Shown here one piece after another: positions 10,644 to 20,695 of a stretch of 64,000 nt of DNA. The DNA lies in the NCBI GenBank assembly GCA_963681505.1, contig OY811977.1:1319171-1383170 (forward strand), given 5' to 3'. Under the pieces are notes generated by a model. It was not told where the DNA came from and searched no databases. It saw nothing but the letters and a program-made list of their open reading frames with translations. Made by a program: the position numbers and the translations under genes. The stretch comes from Eunapius fragilis (taxonomy: Eukaryota > Porifera > Demospongiae > Spongillida > Spongillidae). How positions within the stretch are numbered: position 1 is the stretch's first letter; the number at the start of each line of letters is the position of its first letter.

Positions 10644-13600
10644 ATGTGTGTGTGTATGTGTGTATGTGCATGTGTGGTGTGTGTACATGTGCGTATGTGT
10701 GGTGTGTGCGCATGTGTGTATGTGTGTGTGTGCGTGTGTGTGTGTGTGGGTGTGTGTGTGTGTGTGTGTGTGTGTGTATTGGTTAGCTAATAAGCCCTGC
10801 TAGTGCAAGTAGTATTGAAGTACACTACACTTCCTCGTTGTTGGTCATTTAACAGACATGGGGCACTGAATTTTAGTTCTTTTTTCAACCAGTTCTTTTT
10901 ATGAGCCAATTGTGTGGCCATCTGGTCACTTATGTGATGTACCAGCTGTGCAGGGTTAAGTGTTGACACCTGCACACTGCATGTAGTTGCAAGAGGTTGG
11001 TATCTGATGGATCGCTGTGTTCCCTCCAAATGGGCAGATGGGCAGCTGTGTGTTCTCTCTGATCAGATGGGTCAGTGTGTTCCCTCAGTGTCAGTGCCAC
11101 CACCTCACTCCTCACCTCACCTCCATGAGTTTCTAGTAACACTATGTGCGATCTGCAAAGAGGCATGACGTGGTATGTGGGGTGGGGGGGGGGGGGGGGG
11201 GCATAATATGTGTGTACCCTGCACCCTTCTGGCCATGTGTATACTTTATGACAGACTCTGTACCCCCCCCCCCCCCCCCCCACAAAAAAAAACCACGTGT
11301 TGCATTTTTAAAGAAATTTATTTAAAAAAAAAATTTTTTTAACCTTCTCTAGAAAGTCAGCTGACTGACCCTCAACAGATCTTGGCACTCCTTCAGGTGA
11401 AGGAGCTGAAGGCCTTGTGCAAATCTCTGAACCTTCCTCCCACTTCTGTCACGGGCGGTCAGAAGGCAGCCATGATATCCGCCATACTGAGGCACCAGGG
11501 TACCCACAGGCCACTATTTGGAAGCTCCTCCTCCTTCCTATGCACCGCCTGTAAAAAGTAGGTAAGGCGTACGTTAGACCCTCATACATACACACTACCA
11601 TTTGCTGCCAAGCAATACTGTATGTATTATTCATAGTGACCCGTGGATGTGTGTCAGGAACTATGTTAGCGGCTCCTGTATAGGATTTGTGCCAATGTGT
11701 TAAGAAAATGTGAACCACATCTAGTGAGTCCCGACGAATGGATAGCATAGCTCGTTGTTGCCATGCAACGAGAAGGGCAAAAGCATATAGTTTTTTGTGG
11801 TGTTTATCAGACTCCACAAAGGTGGACATGTTTAGAGAACAGAAAGATGTGGTGCCCCGTGCCCAGTCCCATTTTTCTCCCATGTTCCTCTTCTTCTCCT
11901 CCCTTTATTTTTGTATAACCCGCGATAGGAGCAGTTTAAAATGACACCATTCGTACCAATAGCTGTGGAATGCATCCGCGTTTTATCTTCACGGTTCTAA
12001 CAGATATGCAGTACCCTTGGTGTTGAATTGGTTTGCGCAATACCATATTTAATAATGGCCAGTTATTAATAGCCAACTCAATGTTACCATGCCTATGGTT
12101 TCAATTTTTCTATTTATAGTTTGCTTTACCATTGCAATCGCAAGTAATAAGAGGATCAATTGACACATTGAACAGCAGTGCCTCTGCTTCAGTGCACAGA
12201 TTGCTATAACCATTCATTGAATCGACATGCAAAGAGACTTGTGCATTTACAAGGCAAAATCGAGTTAGTGGTGTTTATAAAGAGGCCTGCACTCATCTCA
12301 GTTAAAAGATAGTGATACAGAAACGTTAAAGGATAGCGATACAGAAACCGTTAAAGGATAGCGATACAGAAACCGTTAAAGGATAGCGATACAGAAATGT
12401 TAAAAGGTAGTGATACAGAAACGTTAAAAGGTAGTGATACAGAAACATTAAAGGAAGGTAAATATGGGTCATGTGTGGTACTGAAAGGTAGTTATAGGAA
12501 CTGATCATGAGGAACTAAAATTACCGCTCAAAGGTAGTTGGGGGCCTGCATAACATTATTAAGGTTGTCCAGCTGTCCACCAGCAACATCTTGTCACTGC
12601 CTAGCAACTGCATGTTTTATTTTATAACCAGATGTGCGTTTTGCAGCTGTTAAGTTATTATTCATTGCTGCATGCATCAGTCGGAACAGGAAGAGACTTG
12701 ATGTAGTGTCCCAGCAGGAGAAAATGACTTGGCTACCCTAGACCCCACAAGCCCTTTGTATATCTCAGCTTTAATACTACCAGTTGGTGGTGAATATAAC
12801 TTGGGTCATTTTCCTTTTCCCACAACCTTGTTCCCTTCCTTTTATACACCAACCCTTACCTTCAAATCCTATATTTCACCAACATTCTCTTGAGAACATT
12901 TTTATTTTGACTGCTTCAGAGGGTCATCCTTTAGGCTAGCCCAGAAGCTAGTTAGGAGCACGGCTGCACACCCGCGTGGTTAATCTTCAGCACACCTCAT
13001 ACTGACAGGGCAAAGGCCATCCTTGGGCAGTGTGTTCGTGTGGCTGAGGCCCCAGTGGAACAGCTCTCTCGCATTGTGCTCCTGTTCTCTCTATCAAACT
13101 CCTGGGCATTTGAAGAGGACCACAGCTGTCAGCAGATTGTGTGAGCTGTAGCCTGTTAGCCTGTAGTTGCCACTTGTGTGCAAATGCAGTCAGATCGTAT
13201 ATGCGCAGAAAATGTCTTATGGTGTTCCAATAAAAGCTCACTCTAGCATACACCCTCACATGCCCTCCACACACCTTCACATGCCCTCACACACCACATG
13301 CCCTCCACACACCTTCACATGCCCTCCACACACCTTCACATGCCCTCACACACCTTCACATGCCCTCACACCCTCACATGCCCTCCACACACCCTCACAT
13401 GCCCTCCACACACCTTCACATGCCCTCACACACCTTCACATGCCCTCACACCTTCACATGCCCTCACACACCCTCACATGCCCTCCACACACCCTCACAT
13501 GCCCTCCACACACCCTCCACACTCCTCCCCTTCAGGTACAGAATGCTGCAAGTCAAGATTGGACAAGTTGTCTATCCTGAATTTGAAGTTAGGGTAACCC

Positions 13601-14834
13601 AACCTCTGTTCCCTACAAGTCAAGAATTTGAAAGGTAACTGAGCAAGGTTAAAGGTCACAGTGCACAGGGTTAAGTAGGGGTGGAGGGTGGAGGGCTAAG
13701 GTCCATGGAATTTGCGCGTAGAGATGAGGAATATGGTAGCACATTCAGAGGCAACCACAACCAATGACGGCCCAGATATTGAATTTCAAGTCTTCCGCAT
13801 GGTAAAAAGCAGGTTTAAAGTGAAATACAGATGGTGGGTGGTTGGGTGTATTCTGTTTGCCCATAATGACGTGAGTCCCTTCCCACTGACAGTAATGACA
13901 TGAGGCCCCTCCCACTGACAGGAATGACATGATGCTCCTCCCACTGGCAATAGGTTTTATGCTGCTACAAAGCTGGAGCAGCAGGCCCTTCTGGTTGTTG
14001 AGAAGGGGAGTTCCCCTGATGATGTCACCAGCGGACTGTCTATGCAGGAGTTGTCAGAGATAGCGAGATGTGAACTTGACGAGGAGGTTGCCAGACACAC
14101 TAGAGGTTCGGTGGGTGGAGTCTGTGGGTGGAGCAATGGTGACACATGTGTTGCAAAGTGCCATATCACAGTTTTGCAATTCACGTGAAGCGTGTGTGTG
14201 TGTGTGTGTGCATATGAACGGTACATACAATGTATGTGTGTGTGTGAATAGCGTATGTGTACATGTGTGTGTATGAACATTGTATGTGTGCATGCACATG
14301 TGCCAACTACTGCTTGATCTTTACTCAAAAGCAGAAATCCCCATTCCATCACCTCAAGCTATCCCCATTCCATCACTCAAACTGTCCCCATTCCATCACT
14401 CAAGTTGTCCCCATTCCGTCATCTCGAGCTATCCCCATTCCATCACCTCAAGCTGTCCCCATTCCATCACCTGAAGCTATCCCCATTCCATCACCTCAAG
14501 CTGTCCCCATTCCATCACCTCAAGCTGTCCCCATTCCATCACCTCAAGCTGTCCCCATTCCATCACTCAAGCTGTCCCCATTCCACAGATGTACAGAGTG
14601 GCCTTGGTGGTTCACGCCCACGCTTCCTGCTCCCCTTCATGGCGGGTTCTGTGTACACACACACCCTTGGTCACTGTGTGGAGCACTTTGAGAAGATGGG
14701 CAGTTATCAGGAGGCCTGTTCCCTCCTCAGACATCTGCTCTCTCAAGAGGTGTTTACCTCTAGAAGGGGGAGGTGGTGGGAGAGGTTGGTTCTGAACCTG
14801 GACCAACACCTGGACAAGAAGGAAGAGGTTAGGA

Positions 14835-14924
<90 letters not shown>

Positions 14925-17900
14925 TATGCATGTGTTGCTTTGTTTAGGGTGTTATCCTGTTGTGTGTGTGAGGAGGGAGGTGTCTCAATTGGTTGGGAAG
15001 CTTCACTGTTCTTGTCTGTATTTGTTGAAAATAAAATTGACATTGTGTGCTTTATTTAGAATTCACATGCTGCTCTGTAAAATGGACCACACTATTTTTT
15101 TTAACCCCATTTGTGTCTTATTAGCTGGCTTGTTGCCATTGGTAATGTCATGGCTATGGTAATACTGCCCACCACACTGCCAGCACTTGGCATAATTAGG
15201 ATTTTGCTGTGACCCTTCTCACTGTATGCAACATGTACATGTGTACATCTTACATACTCACATCACATCCACACACATTACGCCTACACACACATCACAT
15301 CCACACACATTACGCCTACACACACATCACATCCACACACATTACACCCACACACATCACATCCACACACATTACACCCACACACATCCACACACATTAC
15401 ACCCACACATCACATACACACACATTACACCCACACACATCACATCCACACACATTACACCCACCCACACATCACATCCACACACATGCACATAATTCAT
15501 ACACACATCACATCCACACACATGCACATAATTCATACACACATCACATCCACACACATGCACATAATTCATACACACATCACATCCACACACATTACAC
15601 ACACATCACGCCCACACACATGCACATAATGCACATCCACACACATTGTGCACACACTTCACATCCACGCATAAATACACACATACATACACATTACACA
15701 CACACACACATCACACATCACATCCACACACGTGCACATAACATGAAGAGTCTGGATGCCATAGAGAAGGCCCTGCAGGACGTCCATGTGAGACCTCACA
15801 CCAGACTAACCCTACTTCAGAGGAAGCAGAAAATCTGTCAGCAGCGTGCCCGGAGGAAGAGGGGTAGGGACACCGATGTGTGCCTTCTCCCTCCCGCGTG
15901 TGAGGCTGGGGAGGAGGGGCGTGTCATCCCAGAAATGCCACTGCACCATGCACCTGAGGTGATATTTTGATTTTAAATGTTACGCATATTTTTAGATCTC
16001 ACAAGATGCATGTATTTTAAATCAGTTATTTTTATTTAGGAGAGAAACTTAGTAATTAATAAAATACGTTCCTTACAATGCTTTAAGTTAGGTGTAGTGT
16101 TCCAGTGTTATTAGTGCATAATTGTATGTATATGTGTATTCTGATTAATGATATGAATAATAATAATAACACTTTATAATACTTTGCTCACAGAATATTA
16201 GTACTGTAAAGTAGCAATTATGATTCTGAAAAAAAGGTATGCAGAAACGTTCATGGTTATGCGTGTTTAAACACAACCCTTTTTTGTTGGGAACTATTCA
16301 CCCTCCCCCACACTATGCACCTCCCCACACTATGCACCCTCCCCCACACTATGCACCCTCCCCACACTATGCATCCTCCCCCACACTATGCACCCTCCTC
16401 ACACTGCACCCTCCCTCACTATGCACCTACCCACACTATGCACTCTCCCTCACTATGCACCCTCCTCACACTATGCACCCTCCTCACACTATGCACCCTC
16501 CTCACACTGTGCAACCCCCCCCCACACTATGCACCCTCCCCACACTATGCACCCTCTTCTTCCAGGTGTTTGTGAAGGGGAAGCTGTGTACTTCAAACTC
16601 GGCCGCTCTGTTCATGTTGTCAAATCAGACTGGTCCCCATGCCATAGTGTCAGTCGAGGGTTACGCGTCACATCACTATGCCAACCAAGAAGGCTGGCCA
16701 TGCATACTGCATGCTGAAGGCTCTGTGTTTGCAACCATGTTTGGTCTTCTGATGTGGGACATTGTGTTTGCTGGAGGTATTGATGACGTCTTCAGGTCAC
16801 CATATCAGGTGGGTGTGGCCTGTCGTATATACATTGTACAACATACCGCCAGCTGTCAGAGACGCACTGCATAGTGTGACTATCATCATCAATGACCATC
16901 ACCACGAGCAGTGACCATCACCATGAGTAGTAGTGACCATCACCATGAGTGGTGACCATCACCACAATCAGTGACCATCACCATGAGTGGTGACCGTCAC
17001 CATGAGTAGTGACCATGAGTAGTGACCATCACCACGAGTAGTAACCATCACCACGAGTAGGGACCATCACCACGAGTAATGACCATGAGTTGGGACCATC
17101 ACCATGAGTAGTGACCATCACCATGAGTAGTGACCATGAGTAGTGACCATCGCCATGAGTGGTGACCATGAGTGGTGACCATCACCATGAGTAGTGACCA
17201 TGAGTGGTGACCATCACCATGAGTGGTGACCATCACCATGAGTGGTGACCATCACCATGAGTGGTGACCATCACCATGAGTGGTGACCATCACCATGAGT
17301 GGTGACCATCACCATGAGTGGTGACCATCACCATGAGTGGTGACCATCACCATGAGTAGGGACCATCACCATGAGTGGTGACCATCACCATGAGTAGTGA
17401 CCATCACCATGAGTAGGGACCATGAGTGGTGACCATCACCATGGAGCCAAGGATGGGAGAGAGAGCCTTTACAATATCTTGACTCTTAATGGAGAGACAC
17501 CAGCAGTATAGTCCTTTGTGATCTAAAATCTTTATTTTAGCCATGCATGTGTTGTCCGTTATATATTTCAAGAAGGACCATGACCAGTGACCTAATAAGA
17601 TGGGGGAAGGGGGGGGGGGGGGGGGGGGGGTCTGTATGTATTGCTGGCAATTAATAGTTTTTTAGTTTTAAAAGTGGATCAAGTTTTGAATCGCATCTCA
17701 ACAAATCTTACTGTAAGGTCTCATATGAAATCTTAAAGTGGTTTCACCCTCCAGAGTCCATCTATTTGTATTAGGTCACACACACACACACACACACACC
17801 TCCCTCCCACTGGGCCTTATCTTATTTGGATAATTACCATTGTCAGGAGGAAGGCTTGACTCTGTACTCAACATTACATCCTCCATCATCAACTTACTAC

Positions 17901-20132
17901 CAAAGAGTTTAAAAATATATTGAGCCATTAATTTTTTTAGCAGGTGCTTGTGTGTCCTGCCATTTGTACTCTATATAATGCCCATGTGGTTCACCACGCC
18001 CCCTTATTGGTACAGCAAGCGCCGCTGGACCTTTTCACATCAGAATTCTTTGTGAGGAGGAAGGAGCTTATAGAGACCAGACTGGACTGGCTCAGGGGGA
18101 CTGGTACTGAGGTGTGTGTGTGGGAGGTGTGGAGATGTGTGGGTGAGTGGAGGGGAGGGCAGTGGTATGTGGGAGGAGGGGAGGGCAATGGCGTGTGGGA
18201 GGAGGGGTGGCAGTGGTATGTGGGAGGAGGGGAGGGCAGAGGTGTGGGTGGAGGGGAGGGCAGAGGTGTGTGTAGGGGAAGGCGAGGTGTGGGTGGAGGG
18301 CAGTGATGTGGGTGGGGAATGGAAAGTATTACATTGTTAGAGCTGTTACCTGTTCCCCTAGAGAGGTTGAAGTGTGGAGAGCCTCCTTCCCTCCCTCCCC
18401 TCCCACCTTCTACCCTTACCCCCCTCCTTCAGAGTCTGCTGGGTGAAATTGAGAAGACTTGGAATATGCACTATGGGAAAGCCTGTGTGGGCATTAATTG
18501 GGAATTATTTGCCACCCAGGAAGATGCAAAGGTTAGTGTGTGTTGAATTTCAATGCTGGGGGAAGAATTTTTCCCTTTAATAAGAGTTTGAATAAATATT
18601 CTAATACTGTGTGGTGTGAGCTGTGATGTTGAATGAGGTGTCAGTTGTGGTGTGTCATGAGGTGTCAACTGTGAGGTGTCAGCTGTGGGGTATCAGCTGT
18701 GAGGTGTATGATATGTCAGCTGTGATGTGTCATGAGGTGTATTAGGTGTCAGCTGTGAGGTGTATTAGGTTTGAGGTGTATGAGGTGTAAGGTGTCAGCT
18801 GTGGGGTGTCAGCTGTGAGGTGTATGAGGTGTCAGCTATGCTGTGAGGTGTATTGAGGTGTCGACAGTTGTCAGCTGTGAGGTGTCAGTGAGCACTACAG
18901 AGTGTGATCAAGAAATGCAAGAACATCAGGCCATAAATAAAAACCTATTTTCTTGACAGCTTTATTTGAAACAAGTACCGTATTTCCTTGATTACAAGCC
19001 GTGGCTTCTATTCAGGACACAATTGCATTTAAAAAATTTACCGGGTACTTTGACTTGCTATAGTTGTGTAGTAGTGTCTGCGCACCTTTTCGCTCTACTC
19101 GTGTTCCGATTGGCTCTTGACTCTGGTCCGTTCATCCAACTGTAGCAAGTCAAAGTAGCAGTTAAATTTTTAAAATGCGGGTACAATTTGTGTCCTGAAT
19201 AGAAGCCGCAGCTTGTAATCAAGAATTTAGTCATTGAACAAAATAATTGTAGGTAGTGAGAAGTTATAATGCCTCTAGTTAGTGATAAGTTATTAATGCC
19301 TGTAGTATGTGATAAGTTATGAATGCCTGTAGTTAGTGAGAAGTTATTAATGCCTAAAAGTTATTAATACCTGTAGTTAGTGAAGAACGTTATTACCATT
19401 AGAAGTTACACAGAGTATTGTTCTCCACTTGTTCCAGACGCTGGCCTCATGCATGGGTGTGTCCCTCCTGAGCTCTGTCTGCGTGCAGTTTGCCTTGGAC
19501 TACGGCCACAGCGCTGGTGGGCTGCCTGACCTCACGTTGTGGAATCCCAAAACATTGAAATGCAAGGTTGGCCCTATAGGTTTAAATCATACAAGTGAGT
19601 GGTTCTGTTTACAAACATGTTTCAAAGATTTTGCTGACATTCACATAAGTAGTGTGTGCATTGTGTATATTGTTCCACACACACAACACACAGACACATG
19701 CACACACACGATACACACATGCACACACACATGCACACACACAACACACGTGCACACACACAACACACGTGCACACACACAACACACACACACACAATAC
19801 ACACACATGCACACACTGCTGTGCATCAGGGGCATGGTGACCCTTCAAAGCCGCACCCACACGCTTGGCATGGTACAAATCTTATTGATTTCTTTTGCAC
19901 ACAGTTTGTTGAAGTGAAAGGCCCTCGAGATAGGCTGTCGTCTAAGCAGGTGGTGTGGCTGTCACGGCTGATGCAGTGGGGTGCTGATGTGGAGGTGTGT
20001 AGAGTGAGAGGTATGTCTACTTGGAGGTGGGGGGGGGGATGAAATGTTACAGGAGGAAGAGGGTAATTAATTCCTGCCCCCCCCCACACACACACACACA
20101 CACAACACACTCCTGCAGCAAATGTTGCGTGA
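6916..20132 (+). CDS. FAN1: FAN1 structure-specific DNA repair nuclease, 14 exons, about 697 aa
   Basis: Exons: 6916-7123, 9748-9888, 11353-11561, 12991-13140, 13536-13634, 13954-14105, 14589-14827, 15749-15958, 16566-16808, 18016-18111, 18433-18531, 19438-19566, 19905-20010, 20119-20132. The order follows human FAN1: a [15 protein letters not shown] block, a SAP-type segment ([19 protein letters not shown]), [26 protein letters not shown] in the TPR-like region, then the VRR-NUC nuclease. Catalytic residues are present: Glu in HAEGSVF (about 520), Asp in [10 protein letters not shown] (646), and Glu/Lys in [11 protein letters not shown] (661, 663). FAN1 cuts branched DNA during interstrand crosslink repair. 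The encoded N-terminus is short (about 40 residues) and lacks the RAD18-type UBZ zinc finger of human FAN1. At the end of exon 3 the only good donor (TAG|GTAAGG) leaves an in-frame TAG. One fewer A in the preceding A5 run would make the phase match exon 4, and the summed exon length is also one base too long. Confidence 0.92.
7505..7586. repeat. (GA)n-(TG)n compound microsatellite
   Basis: GAGA repeats pass directly into TGTG repeats in FAN1 intron 1. Confidence 0.9.
8022..8096 (+). repeat. 17-bp minisatellite in FAN1 intron 1
   Basis: About four copies of a unit reading 'gtgtgtgttggtaaggtt'. Each copy contains a GGTAAGG phrase that looks like a splice donor. Confidence 0.85.
8175..8420 (+). 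repeat. About 35-bp minisatellite resembling tandem splice acceptors
   Basis: About seven copies of a unit with 'tcctcccctcaggtgtgt' and 'tcccctctgtgtcttgg'. Each copy holds a pyrimidine tract ending in CAG. It lies in FAN1 intron 1 and I find no exon downstream of any copy. Confidence 0.85.
9039..9080. repeat. Poly(T) tract, about 40 bases
   Basis: T-run broken by two G. It lies in FAN1 intron 1, about 670 bases upstream of exon 2. Confidence 0.9.
9930..10080 (+). repeat. Degenerate 'tgtggtgtgtgctgtgagggttatgg' repeat
   Basis: About five imperfect copies in FAN1 intron 2. TG-rich microsatellites also occupy 10353-10401 and 10583-10780 of the same intron, and a C/CT-rich tract lies at 10255-10303. 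Confidence 0.8.
12302..12465 (+). repeat. About 25-bp minisatellite
   Basis: Six or seven copies of a unit with 'gttaaaggatagcgatacag', varying at a few sites, in FAN1 intron 3. Confidence 0.9.
13246..13532 (+). repeat. Minisatellite 'catgccctcacacacctt' up to FAN1 exon 5
   Basis: Units of 17-20 bases (CATGCCCTCCACACACCTTCA and variants) run through most of FAN1 intron 4 and end right at the CTTCAG acceptor of exon 5 (13536). The C/T-rich units supply the polypyrimidine tract. Confidence 0.9.
14337..14586 (+). repeat. 24-bp minisatellite up to FAN1 exon 7
   Basis: About ten copies of 'cccattccatcacctcaagc' plus four bases. The last copy is directly followed by the CCACAG acceptor of exon 7 (14589). 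Confidence 0.9.
14840..14931. repeat. (TG)n microsatellite, about 46 units
   Basis: A long, nearly perfect TG array. It starts about 12 bases after the FAN1 exon 7 donor (14828). Confidence 0.95.
15245..15735 (+). repeat. CA-rich minisatellite up to FAN1 exon 8
   Basis: Tandem units such as 'cacatccacacacattacac' and a 41-bp subset with 'gcacataattcatacacaca' fill the end of FAN1 intron 7. The exon 8 acceptor (AAG at 15746-15748) follows a few bases later and has no pyrimidine tract, so this acceptor is less sure than the others. Confidence 0.9.
16298..16560 (+). repeat. 18-bp minisatellite up to FAN1 exon 9
   Basis: About 14 copies of 'ccctccccacactatgca' ending next to the CTTCTTCCAG acceptor of exon 9 (16566). 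Confidence 0.9.
16870..17446 (+). repeat. 18-bp 'gaccatcaccatgagtagt' minisatellite
   Basis: About 30 copies, with variants of AGT/GGT and CAT/CAC, in FAN1 intron 9. A G run lies at 17608-17630. Confidence 0.92.
18605..18900 (+). repeat. 'gtgaggtgtcagctgtg' degenerate tandem repeat
   Basis: Many imperfect 10-20 bp units based on GAGGTGTCAGCTGT in FAN1 intron 11. Confidence 0.85.
18976..19231. mobile_element. Foldback/MITE element, about 256 bp
   Basis: The left end TATTTCCTTGATTACAAGCC through GGCTTCTATTCAGGACACA is repeated inverted at the right end (19180-19231) with few mismatches. The inner parts (TACTTTGACTTGCTATAG near 19048 against GTAGCAAGTCAAAGTA near 19143) are also inverted. The whole element is therefore a near-palindrome of about 256 bp, typical of a non-autonomous DNA element. 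It lies in FAN1 intron 11. No coding capacity is visible. Confidence 0.85.
19675..19815. repeat. (CA)n-type microsatellite
   Basis: CACACACAA/CACGTGCACA units in FAN1 intron 12. Confidence 0.9.
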
Positions 20133-20695
20133 TCAAGTGTATCTCTTCCAAGTTTGCCAAGTTATCTGTAAAACTGAACATTCTCTTACAAGGGCCTAAT
20201 TCTTGTATGCAATGGCAAAATATGGTACTTCACCTGTTCTTGTAATTTGTATCCATTCTGACAAGAGGCTATGTCCACCTGGAGTTAATGGATGTTCTGA
20301 AGTGATTACCTATGATATTACGGATGGGTGGGGTTTTTTCGTAGATAAGTCTGATTGATTGTGTCAAATTGCTGTCTAATGACTGCTGTGAGTACATTGT
20401 AGCTGCATCGATATATGCTAAGTACATACATGGACATGGAAAATATTTTCTTGAACTTCACAAGATGGGCCGCCAGTCCCAAGTGAGTAACTGGAGGCTT
20501 GGAATGAGTATCACCCTCTGCCATTGATAATAGATCTCCCACCCACCTCCCCTCTCCCCTTCCCCCTCGTAATACTCGCACCATTTTGGCAACTTCTGAT
20601 ATGAAACATAATTTATATATTTGTACATACAAGGCATGTGATATGACATCTGATAACACACATACAGACGTACAATAAACACCATTATCCAATGG
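20133..20695. other. Convergent 3' ends of FAN1 and the CARD-like gene
   Basis: About 560 bases separate the two stop codons, which face each other. I see no further gene, only non-coding DNA that should hold both 3' UTRs and polyadenylation sites. Confidence 0.5.

Noticed and set aside
11449-11883. A minus-strand open frame of 144 codons
   Set aside because: It overlaps FAN1 exon 3 on the opposite strand, has no domain or splice support, and is a shadow frame.
13739-13950. Extra FAN1 exon between exons 5 and 6
   Set aside because: There are open stretches, but the junction of exons 5 and 6 is in phase and matches the FAN1 order without an extra exon.
14337-14586. A Pro/Ser/His repeat protein in the open frame at 14257-14691
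   Set aside because: It is a tandem repeat in FAN1 intron 6; only the end of that frame overlaps real exon 7, which has its own splice acceptor.
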